A stretch of DNA of 64,000 nucleotides, from NCBI GenBank assembly GCA_039029135.1, contig JBCCGT010000001.1, positions 1-64,000 on the forward strand, written 5' to 3'. Every line of letters starts with the position of its first letter. Position 1 is the stretch's first letter. Source of the DNA: JALZVT01 sp039029135 (GTDB lineage Bacteria > Pseudomonadota > Gammaproteobacteria > Pseudomonadales > Azotimanducaceae). Positions 25,275-35,563 of the stretch are shown in pieces. Both the position numbers and the translations under genes were made by a program. Under the pieces are notes generated by a model. The model had not been told where the DNA came from. It ran no database searches and worked only from the letters and a program-made list of their open reading frames with translations.

Positions 25275-28013
25275 CTATTGGACGCGACGTTCCAGGATTG
25301 GGATGTTCACCTCGCCACCGGTCAACGGCACCTCGTAGCTGTGCACGCCCGCCGAGACTTCGAAGCGACCCCCGTTGGGTAGGATGACCTGCGCGCCACC
25401 GTTAACCGGCACCCCCACCTCCAACACAAAGGCACTGGGCGTGACTTGCCAGGCGCTGCTGTAGCGTCCGTGCACGCTGTCGAACTGCACGCTGATACTG
25501 CCGAGCGGCGCGGCGCCGGGAAACTCAGGGCCGAGCGGCGGCTGCGGCTCAATGCGCACCCGCCGATAGGCGTTGTCCGCGGACTGCTCTGTGGGCACGA
25601 GATCGATCCCCGCGACCGTGCGGTAAAGCCAATCACCGATGCCCGCCAACGCGCAGCTATTGTCGAGCGCACCGCTGTGATCCGAGTCCGCTTGAAAGGT
25701 CGCCGGTAGCGTAGTCGCGTCGGCCGCGACCCGCTCCAACCAGCTGTCCGGCGCGCTCGACAGCAGCGTGCGATAGGCCAGCGCGAGCCGCCCGCCGGCG
25801 GTGAGCACATGCAGCAGATAGGGCGCGCTCAGCTCATCAAATGCCGCGGCGCTGCCCGCTTGCGCCTCGACCGTGTCGACCAGCCGCTCGAACGAACGAC
25901 GCCGCGCCGCGCCATCAAGCGGTCCGTCGAGCAGTCCGAAGTGCAGCGTCAGCACGAGCGCCGTCTGACCAGCGGCCGCCAGTTCACCGCCCGGCGTCAC
26001 GAATCGATGCCGGAACGCCGTGCGCACATGGGCCGCGAGCCGCTCGAACCGTTCGATAGCGTGCGCCTGGCCGAGCACGCCGGCGATCCGTGTAAGCAGC
26101 ACCACGCTGCGGTAGTAGTAGGCGGTCGCGATCACGTCGGCGTCGAGCCCGACGGGCACCGGCCCCAACACCGCGTTGCCGACCCCGCCGCGGACCCCGT
26201 CCGGGAAGCGGCGCTCCAGAGAGCGCACGTAGCGCTGCAGGGGCTCGAAGTGACGCTCCAGCACGCGCTTGTCGTCGTAGCAGCGATACTGATTCCAGGC
26301 ATAGCTCAGGTAAGCGTCCGCAGACCCGGCGCCGCCGTCGCACTCCAGTTCCGCGCAGCCCGGCGGTACCGGCACGACCGCGGGCAGATCGCCGCTGGGC
26401 GACTGGGCATCCGCGAGGTCGAGCAACCACTTGCCGGCAAACGCGGCCGTATTGGCATTGAACGACGCGGTGCGGGCAAAACCCTGAGCGACGTTCGTCA
26501 GCGGTAAACGCTGTGCCTGCCGGGTGACCGCCCACGGGACGCTCGCGAGCGCGCCGCGCTGGCTCCACTCGATCGCGCTTTGCAGCCGGTTCAGCCGCGG
26601 CTCGTCACAGTCGAAACGGCCGGTTGGTTCGACGTCCGCCCCGATCACCAGCGCCTTGACGTCGTCGATCGCGTCGGCCTCAAAGCGCCCGCTGATGGCG
26701 ACGAAGCGAAACCCGTGCAGCGAAAACACGCCTTCGATGACCTCGCCGTCCGCATCGCCGCGCGCGGTGTAGTGCTCTCGGGTCGCGTCCGCGTGTGCCA
26801 GCGCCTCGCGCCGTTCGGCGTAGGTCACGGTCAGCAGCGTCCCGGCCTTGAGCCGCGCGACGACTCGCGAGCGCCCCACGGTATTGCGGCCGAAGTCGTA
26901 GATCAGTCGCGCCCGACGGGCGTTCGGAACCTGCTCTTGGAAAGATGCGACGGGGTTGAGTTCGCGCAGCACGCGCTGCACGGGCCCAACCCGGCCGACA
27001 AGCGTGGGTGGATGCAACTGGCGAATCTGCGCACGCGCCCAGTCATCGTCGTCAAAGTCGGGTCGCGTCCAGCGCGACGGCTGCTGGCGGGCATCGATGT
27101 CCTCGCCGCGGGAGAGATCGCTGGCAAGCAGCCCCGAGGTTTGCCAGCGCCAGCCCTGATCGGTAGTCACGTAGAGCGTGCGTCCGTCTACGAGATCGAT
27201 GCGCAGCTGCGCCAGCAGCGCGGGCCGCGCACCGTAGCCCTGGCGGCCGCGAAACGGCAGTTCGCCGCAGTACCAGCCGTCCCCAAGCAGCACGCCGACC
27301 GCGTTCAGCCCGGGACGCAGCAGGTGTTTGACGTCATAGGACTGGTAGTACAGGCGCCGGCGATAGTCGGTCCAGCCAGGTTCCAGTTCGTCTGAACTGA
27401 CGCGCACGCCGTTGATGAACGTGCGCTGCAGCCCGAGCGCCGCGACATACAGGCGCGCGCGCCGCACCTCGGTCAGCCGCTGCGCTGGTGCAGCCGCCGG
27501 CTGCTCGTCGCCGCGCTCTTCCGCGGCGAGCGCATCGAGGCTAGCGTCGTCGAGATGAAACGTGCGGCGCAGCGCGGGTACGGGGGCCGCGGCCGAGGCG
27601 CTGCCCGTCAGCGGCGCCTCGATCCAGTCGCCGCGCCAGTCAGCGGCCTCGAGCAGACCCGACTCGAACCAGTTGGCTTCGCTCCACGGGCTAGGCAGAC
27701 CGTCGCTGTCGTAGGTCCTGACGCGCCAGTAGACCCGCTCGGCGCTACCCAGCGGCGGTCCGCCGTAGGGCACGTTGACCGATCGCGAGCTGTCCACCCG
27801 GCCGCTGTGCCAAAGGCAGCGCGGATGGCGCACATCCTCCAGCGCGGCCAGGTCCTGCGCGGCCACGATCTCGTAGGCGGTCTGAATCTCGGCAGGACGG
27901 CTGTCGACCGGCCACCAGCTCAGGCGTGGGCGCGCGGTCTCGAGGCCAAGCGGGTTGGCGATGTACTCGCACCGCAGCCGCTCGGGCGCGCGGGGCTCGA
28001 CGGACTCAGGCAT
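25275..28013 (-). CDS. GH78 alpha-L-rhamnosidase-like protein lacking catalytic residues
   Basis: A 912-residue protein with the full domain order of GH78 rhamnosidases: an N-terminal Ig-like part (PRLSWWPVDSRPAEIQTAYEIVA), the RARLYVAALG...GWTDYRRRLYYQSYDV beta-sandwich, the (alpha/alpha)6 barrel with FARTASFN and KWLLDLADAQ, and a C-terminal beta domain. In active enzymes the barrel has a DCPQRDERLGWTGDAQ-type motif. Here the ungapped equivalent is AVTRQAQRLPLTNVAQ (495-510), so the general acid Glu becomes Gln501 and the neighbouring Asp, Trp and Asp become Ala495, Leu505 and Val508. The late TTxWE general base becomes TTLPA (Ala771). No signal peptide is seen. It is probably not a hydrolase; sugar binding is a guess. 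Confidence 0.85.
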   Translation of the reverse strand: MPESVEPRAPERLRCEYIANPLGLETARPRLSWWPVDSRPAEIQTAYEIVAAQDLAALEDVRHPRCLWHSGRVDSSRSVNVPYGGPPLGSAERVYWRVRTYDSDGLPSPWSEANWFESGLLEAADWRGDWIEAPLTGSASAAAPVPALRRTFHLDDASLDALAAEERGDEQPAAAPAQRLTEVRRARLYVAALGLQRTFINGVRVSSDELEPGWTDYRRRLYYQSYDVKHLLRPGLNAVGVLLGDGWYCGELPFRGRQGYGARPALLAQLRIDLVDGRTLYVTTDQGWRWQTSGLLASDLSRGEDIDARQQPSRWTRPDFDDDDWARAQIRQLHPPTLVGRVGPVQRVLRELNPVASFQEQVPNARRARLIYDFGRNTVGRSRVVARLKAGTLLTVTYAERREALAHADATREHYTARGDADGEVIEGVFSLHGFRFVAISGRFEADAIDDVKALVIGADVEPTGRFDCDEPRLNRLQSAIEWSQRGALASVPWAVTRQAQRLPLTNVAQGFARTASFNANTAAFAGKWLLDLADAQSPSGDLPAVVPVPPGCAELECDGGAGSADAYLSYAWNQYRCYDDKRVLERHFEPLQRYVRSLERRFPDGVRGGVGNAVLGPVPVGLDADVIATAYYYRSVVLLTRIAGVLGQAHAIERFERLAAHVRTAFRHRFVTPGGELAAAGQTALVLTLHFGLLDGPLDGAARRRSFERLVDTVEAQAGSAAAFDELSAPYLLHVLTAGGRLALAYRTLLSSAPDSWLERVAADATTLPATFQADSDHSGALDNSCALAGIGDWLYRTVAGIDLVPTEQSADNAYRRVRIEPQPPLGPEFPGAAPLGSISVQFDSVHGRYSSAWQVTPSAFVLEVGVPVNGGAQVILPNGGRFEVSAGVHSYEVPLTGGEVNIPILERRVQ

Positions 28014-28358
28014 GCCAACCGCCGCCGTCGATGGGGACAGCGGACGCGCTCGCAGTCGGGTGTGAGAGCGGCGCCGCTAAGCGCCTGCGAATGCACGGTC
28101 TCAAGAAAGCCTCATGTCCTGTGCGCGAGGACGCCGCAGAGCGTCAAGTTCACGTCCTCTTGATGAGTGCGCAGCGAAACTGACGATAACAGATGCCCTA
28201 TCACCTGTTCAGTGCTATCGACACCGGCCGAATTGTGTCCTATGGGGCGCACATCAGACAAACGTGAACGGCGGACCGAACGGTTACAGGCCCCGGCAGC
28301 CTTCGCGCGCTAGGCACAACTTGCTGAATAATAAGAACTTTTTGGGAAATAGATCGCC
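28014..28358. other. Intergenic region upstream of the GH78-like gene
   Basis: No gene recognised. This is the leader side of the GH78-like gene and the start of a 771-base gap. It becomes AT-rich around 28320-28350 (runs such as aataataag and ctttttggg), just before the GGTAACA repeat cluster. Confidence 0.5.
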
Positions 28359-28431
28359 GGTAACACCGCGGTAACACTATCGCCAAAAAAGTTGTTACCA
28401 GGGGTTGCATCCGGTGTTACTTTAGGTAACA
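28359..28431. repeat. Cluster of GGTAACA-type repeats over a promoter
   Basis: GGTAACAC lies at 28359-28366 and 28370-28377, eleven bases apart (about one helical turn). Inverted copies are TTGTTACC (28392-28399) and GTGTTAC (28414-28420), and another direct copy is GGTAACA (28425-28431). The last two form TGTTAC-5-GTAACA. A sixth copy, GGTGTTACC, is at 28726-28734. The spacing and symmetry suggest binding sites for a dimeric regulator acting on the promoter at 28405-28432. Confidence 0.7.
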
Positions 28432-28432
28432 T
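28405..28432 (+). promoter_or_regulatory. Possible sigma70 promoter of the small RNA
   Basis: TTGCAT (28405-28410) and TAACAT (28427-28432) are separated by 16 bases, predicting a start near 28439. The -10 box lies inside one of the GGTAACA repeats, so a bound repressor would block it. Confidence 0.45.
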
Positions 28433-28438
28433 AGCTCT

Positions 28439-28590
28439 CGCGGTCGCACCAAGAAGGCGCTACCGCCAAGTTTCCGGAGAGTCGACTCTCAGAAGCCGTT
28501 CTCCGAGGGGTGCCGAACCCTCCTCCCCTCCCCACTTTCGGCACCCCTCCCCTACCCCTCGTGGCAGGCCCCTCGCCTGCCATTTTTTTT
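28439..28590 (+). ncRNA. Candidate small RNA with anti-Shine-Dalgarno loop
   Basis: About 150 nt between a predicted start and an intrinsic terminator, with no convincing open frame. Three hairpins can be drawn: GAGAG-TCGA-CTCTC (28477-28490); a perfect 13-bp stem GAGGGGTGCCGAA / TTCGGCACCCCTC (28505-28517 and 28537-28549) exposing a 19-base pyrimidine loop with CCTCCT; and the terminator. CCTCCT is the exact complement of AGGAGG, so the loop could pair with ribosome-binding sites, as in known C-rich-loop regulatory RNAs. The 5' end is inferred from a weak promoter, and the identity is not established. Confidence 0.6.
28562..28590 (+). terminator. Intrinsic terminator, 8-bp stem and T8
   Basis: TGGCAGGC (28562-28569), loop ccctc, GCCTGCCA (28575-28582), then eight T (28583-28590). 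This is a textbook Rho-independent terminator on the + strand. As no coding gene ends here, it implies a non-coding transcript. Confidence 0.9.
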
Positions 28591-28666
28591 GCCCGGTGTT
28601 TCCCCCGGGCGCCTTGCCGCATCGACCCTCAAGGTCGCTGTGCGGCAGATTCGCTCGCATTTTTTT
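28591..28666 (+). other. Two further hairpins and a T7 run after the terminator
   Basis: GCCCGG / CCGGGC (28591-28596 and 28605-28610) is followed by a two-part stem: GCCGCA with TGCGGC (28616-28621 and 28641-28646), enclosing CGACC with GGTCG (28623-28627 and 28633-28637). Seven T lie at 28660-28666, 13 bases after the stem, so it is not a standard terminator. It may be a second structured element or a read-through attenuator before the glyoxalase gene. Confidence 0.5.
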
Positions 28667-28784
28667 GACCAGGCTCACAAAAGCCATGCGCACCAGGCAC
28701 GGTGCCACGCGCGACCGCCGGAGCCGGTGTTACCATTTCCGGGATGGCCTATGAACAGTTGTTCGATTCGACGGGAGACGCCAG

Positions 28785-29159
28785 GTGACCGAGATCAGCA
28801 CGGGCTACGTGAACATATTTGTCAGCGACTTCCAGGCCGCGCTCGACTTCTATCAGCACACCCTGCGCCTACCGCTGATCTTCGCCGACGATGAGTTCCG
28901 CTACGCCGCGTTCGCAACACCCGGGGCGCAGCTCGCCATCGTCGAAACCAACGAAGAGGAACTAGTCGGCCGGCATACGGGCGTCGGCCTGACCGTAGAA
29001 GACCTGGACGAGGCGCATCGCAGCCTGAAGGAGACGGTGAAGTTCGTCACCAAACCGGAGAAGCAACCTTGGGGCGGCTATATGGCCATGATCGCCGATC
29101 CGGATGAGAACCTCTTCTACCTCGATCAGTTCACCGCACCGACGCAGGATCTCGCGTGA
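28785..29159 (+). CDS. VOC/glyoxalase-fold protein
   Basis: A 124-residue protein of the vicinal-oxygen-chelate superfamily: GYVNIFVSDFQAALDFYQHTLRLPL at the N-terminus and a second half ending MAMIADPDENLFYLDQF, where the Glu/Asp-rich strand is the usual metal-ligand area. Metal ligands are not complete enough to assign glyoxalase I or dioxygenase activity. GTG start with GGGAG 7 bases upstream. The stop overlaps the next gene by four bases (GTGA), so the two are coupled. Confidence 0.8.
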   Translation: MTEISTGYVNIFVSDFQAALDFYQHTLRLPLIFADDEFRYAAFATPGAQLAIVETNEEELVGRHTGVGLTVEDLDEAHRSLKETVKFVTKPEKQPWGGYMAMIADPDENLFYLDQFTAPTQDLA

Positions 29160-29956
29160 CGGACGCGCCTGCCGGCGCGAACGTCAGCGTGCGTCGCGAC
29201 GGCCCGATCGCCGTCGTCGAGTTCGCCAGACCCGCCGTCGCCAACGCGCTGAACTTCGACCACCTGCACGACATCGAACAGACCGCGCTCGCCTTCCGCG
29301 ACGACGACCAGACCCTCGCGGTGATCTTCACCGGCCAGGGCAAACACTTCTCCTCCGGCGCCGATCTCGCTGACGGCGGCGCCGCCCATCAGGGTTCGCT
29401 GGCCCTGCGTCGCCGCCGCAGCCGCATCGGCGAGCGGGCGATACACGCGCTGCTGGACATGGATCAGATCACCATCGCCGCCTGGAACGGCGCGGCCATG
29501 GGCGGCGGCGCCTGCCTCGCCACCGCGATGGATTTCCGCATCGGCGCGGACGACTGCTTCATGCAGTACCCCGAGGTCGACATCGGCCTCAATCTCATGT
29601 GGAAGAGCCTGCCGCTGATCGTCGAGCTCATCGGCCCCGCGCGCGCGAAGCGCCTGGTCGTCGGCGGCGAGCGGGTGCACGCGCAGACCCTGTTGGACTG
29701 GGGAGTGCTGGACGAGTTGGTACCGCGCGACGAACTGCTCGTGACCGCGCAGGCCTGGGCGAAGCGCTACGCCGCGAAACCGCCGATCGCCGCGCAGATG
29801 ATCAAGCGCTCGATCAACGCGCTGTCGGCACCGCTGGGCGATGCGATCATGCACATGGACACAGATCAGAATCTGTTCGCGGCGCGGACCGAGGATCAGA
29901 AGATCGCAGTGGCGGCGTACCTAAACGGCGAACCGCCCGAGTTCAGCGGCAACTAG
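29156..29956 (+). CDS. Enoyl-CoA hydratase/isomerase family protein
   Basis: A 266-residue crotonase-fold protein. KHFSSGADLAD (about 63-73) is the first oxyanion-hole segment, and AAWNGAAMGGGACLATAMDFRIG (about 108-130) is the second, with the conserved GGG. MQYPEVDIGL is the region of the second catalytic acid and has Glu. It would hydrate or isomerise an acyl-CoA double bond. It is coupled to the glyoxalase-fold gene upstream, suggesting a shared small catabolic step. Confidence 0.85.
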   Translation: MTDAPAGANVSVRRDGPIAVVEFARPAVANALNFDHLHDIEQTALAFRDDDQTLAVIFTGQGKHFSSGADLADGGAAHQGSLALRRRRSRIGERAIHALLDMDQITIAAWNGAAMGGGACLATAMDFRIGADDCFMQYPEVDIGLNLMWKSLPLIVELIGPARAKRLVVGGERVHAQTLLDWGVLDELVPRDELLVTAQAWAKRYAAKPPIAAQMIKRSINALSAPLGDAIMHMDTDQNLFAARTEDQKIAVAAYLNGEPPEFSGN

Positions 29957-30460
29957 CCGGAGGCGGCCACGCGTATCGACGGCGACGCACCACCAACGGC
30001 TGAGCGCCCCATCTCGCTGGCTAGTGTATTCACGAGCGCAGTGGCCTCATCCACGGGGTCTGAAAATCCGAGCGCCTCCCGCAGTCGCGATCCATCGACG
30101 TTCAGCGGTACGCTGAGATCGAGTCCCCGCTGGCGCGGGAGAAAGGGATCGTCCGGCTCGTCCGTCAGCTCGATGCGGCCCTGCCAGCGCGCAGCGTTGT
30201 GGCCTTTGCCAGCATCGGTTCTATCGCCCATGCAAATCGCCGCTGTTTGGCACCCGGACCATAGACCATCGGCAGTCTGAGTATGGTCCAGGCGCCCGCG
30301 CGACGAAGGACGGCCGCCTCGATCGGAATCTTTTCGTAGTCGTCGAGATACTGATCCGGGTCGTCGGCCGCTCGCAGCGCTGCACGCCGGTAGGGAAACG
30401 CGCGCGAGCGCAGCGGCGCATCTTCGGCAAGCGCCGTCGCGGTGGCGGGGCGATACATCG
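29953..30460 (-). pseudogene. Remnant of an NAD-dependent epimerase/dehydratase
   Basis: Two frames carry pieces of one extended short-chain dehydrogenase. The upstream piece (about 30165-30455) reads MYRPATATALAEDAPLRS, then DQYLDDYEKIPIEAAVLRRAG and WTILRLPMVYGPGAKQRRF, which is the family's YxxxK and VYGPG region. The downstream piece (29953 to about 30200) reads ELTDEPDDPFLPRQRGLDL and VDGSRLREALGF, typical of the C-terminal end. The Rossmann nucleotide-binding start is absent, the frame changes near 30165-30230, and the segment between the pieces is too short. It is read as a decayed gene left between the hydratase and the Rieske gene. Confidence 0.65.
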
Positions 30461-30490
30461 GGACCGGATCGGGACCGGTAAGAACCGAAG

Positions 30491-31260
30491 CTAGCCGATC
30501 CGCACCCCCGCAGCGGTCTCCTCGACCGCCGGCGCCGGCGTCATTCGACACAGGGCGCCGCTCGTACAGTGCCCGCTGGCCAGCGCAAAGCGGTAGCCGT
30601 GCCACGGACAGACGATCTCGCCGCGCTCGATCCGCGCGTCGGCGAGCGGCGCGAGTTGGTGCGGACACACGGCCGCATGCGCGATCAGCGAACCTTCGTG
30701 ATCGCGCAGGACGTGAGGCCGACCGCCGAAGTCGAAGCGATGCGGCAGATCGAGCTCGGCCACGGGTGGCAGCATCACCGCCTCGCGCGGCCGCGACTGG
30801 ATGCGCTGCTCCAGCTGCCACTGCCGCTCGACCATCATCGGCTCGTCTTCGTCGTACAGCACCGTGTACGCCTGGGCATAGGCGGCGCCGACCTTCGCTC
30901 GGTCGGCCTCGGGAATCCCGGGCACGTAGAAGTCGATGGCGAGATCTAAGCGTCGCGGCGCGACCTCGACGACGCTGGTCCAAATCTCTGCGCCCGCGGC
31001 ACGGCCTTCGATATTGCGCGTGATCCAGCGCTGACGATCGCGTTCGAGCCGCAGTTCGATCAGCGATTCCCGATCTGCCGCATCCCAGACCCGCGCGCGC
31101 CAACCCCAGGCGCCGGCGTCGACCGCCTCGATCGCGCTGAACGATGACGCGTGCACGAACGGCAGGTGCTCCCAGTCGAGCGCGTTTTCGTACATGCGCT
31201 CGAGGCTGACCGCGACCGTACGCTGGTAGGAGCCGACGTGACCCGCCCGCCCGAGCGCGT

Positions 31261-31264
<4 letters not shown>
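30491..31264 (-). CDS. Rieske oxygenase-like protein with swapped domain order
   Basis: A 257-residue protein. Near the N-terminus, ENALDWEHLPFVH holds Asp30, His33 and His38 in the D-x2-H-x4-H arrangement of the mononuclear iron site of Rieske oxygenases; an acidic DEDEP at 138-142 could supply the third ligand. The Rieske cluster motif is at the C-terminus: CPH (C200, H202), 16 residues, CPWH (C219, H222). In ordinary ring-hydroxylating and PaO-type enzymes the Rieske domain comes first, so this looks circularly permuted. The GTG start overlaps the ileS stop by four bases. The substrate is unknown. Confidence 0.75.
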
Positions 31265-34422
<3,158 letters not shown>

Positions 34423-34467
34423 GATGTCGGTTCCGCCACACGCGTGCGGGGGTCAAAAAGGGGCCGC

Positions 34468-34497
34468 ATTGTACGCTCGCCCGCACCCTTTGGTCAG
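34468..34497 (-). promoter_or_regulatory. ileS promoter
   Basis: Read on the minus strand: CTGACC (34497-34492), 18-base spacer, TACAAT (34473-34468). The -10 box and following GCGGCCC are repeated exactly upstream of the MATE gene at 47381-47393. Confidence 0.55.
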
Positions 34498-34516
34498 CCT
34501 GGCTTACGGGCCGCGC

Positions 34517-35386
34517 TCAGTCCACGACGCCGCAGATCGTCGCCATCTTCTCGGCCCGACGCTTGAAGCCGTCCAGATCGCGCCCGCCGACCGGCACGTT
34601 GAGCTGCGCCACCCCCGCCGCCTCGTAGGCCGCGACCGTCTCGGGGGTGATCGGGTGCCGGTTGGGGCCGACGCATACATGAACGTCCGCCAGCAGCCGC
34701 CCCTCGGCCGCGAGCAGCGCTTCCAGCCGGCCGAGCCGGGCCTCGACGGTCTCAGGCGTCATGTTGTAGCCGTACCAGCCCTGGCCATGGCGCGCGACCC
34801 GTCGCAGCGCGGCGTCGCTCTCGCCACCGAAGTAGACCGGCGGGTGCGGCGTCTGCACCGGCTTGGGATTGAAGTGGCAGGGTGCGATGCGCAGCGTCGG
34901 CCCCTCGAACGCCGTGACCCCGGGCGACCAGAGCGCGCGCATGGCGTCCAGGTACTCGACGGTGTTGGCGGCCCGATCGGCGAAGCTCATCTGCAGGCTG
35001 TCGAACTCTTCTTTCAGCCAGCCGATGCCGACGCCGAAATCGACCCGGCCGCCGGACAGATAGTCGAGGTCCGCCACCATCTTCGCGGTGTACACCGGCT
35101 GACGCTGCGGCACCAGGCAGATACCGGTGCCGAGGCGCAGCGTGCTGGTGTGCGCGGCAACGAAGGTCAGCGCCGTGAAGGGATCGAGCACCCCCTCCGG
35201 ATCGCCCGGCAGGCGGCCGCCCTCCGTGTAGGGGTAGCGCGATTCGTAGTCGGGAAAGAACAGCACGTGTTCTGGCACCCAGATGGAATGAAAGCCAAGT
35301 TCTTCCAGATAGCGCGCCGACGCGGCAACGAACTCCGGCTGGGTGTAGTGGCTGTAGGCGACGGTGGCGCCGATCTGCATGGTCAT
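34517..35386 (-). CDS. Luciferase-like monooxygenase (LLM class oxidoreductase)
   Basis: A 289-residue TIM-barrel flavin enzyme. Family marks are YLEELGFHSIWVPEHV, LRLGTGICLVPQRQPVYTAKMVADLDYLSGGRVDFGVGIGW and PPVYFGGESDAALRRVARHGQGW. Such sequences are usually labelled F420-dependent, but FMN use is equally possible and no F420 synthesis gene is in the window. SD GGGGAGAG precedes the ATG. It faces the MFS gene divergently across 177 bases. Confidence 0.85.
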   Translation of the reverse strand: MTMQIGATVAYSHYTQPEFVAASARYLEELGFHSIWVPEHVLFFPDYESRYPYTEGGRLPGDPEGVLDPFTALTFVAAHTSTLRLGTGICLVPQRQPVYTAKMVADLDYLSGGRVDFGVGIGWLKEEFDSLQMSFADRAANTVEYLDAMRALWSPGVTAFEGPTLRIAPCHFNPKPVQTPHPPVYFGGESDAALRRVARHGQGWYGYNMTPETVEARLGRLEALLAAEGRLLADVHVCVGPNRHPITPETVAAYEAAGVAQLNVPVGGRDLDGFKRRAEKMATICGVVD

Positions 35387-35563
35387 TGCGGCTTACTCTC
35401 CCCACGGTTGCGGCGCGTCCCCGGCGCCCTTCTCTCGCTAACTTGGCGCTCCGTTGGCGCCCGCGTGGCGCACCCTCTGCGCGGCACCACGCGGCGCTTT
35501 CGCCCGGCAAGGCCAGCCGCGTACACTGCTGCGCTGTTTCGCTCGAGCACCTTAACGACCCGC

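Noticed and set aside
34517..35386. Evidence for F420 metabolism, from the luciferase-like enzyme and the DDN-like protein at 58255
   Set aside because: Both families include members that do not use F420, and no cofactor synthesis gene is present in the window.
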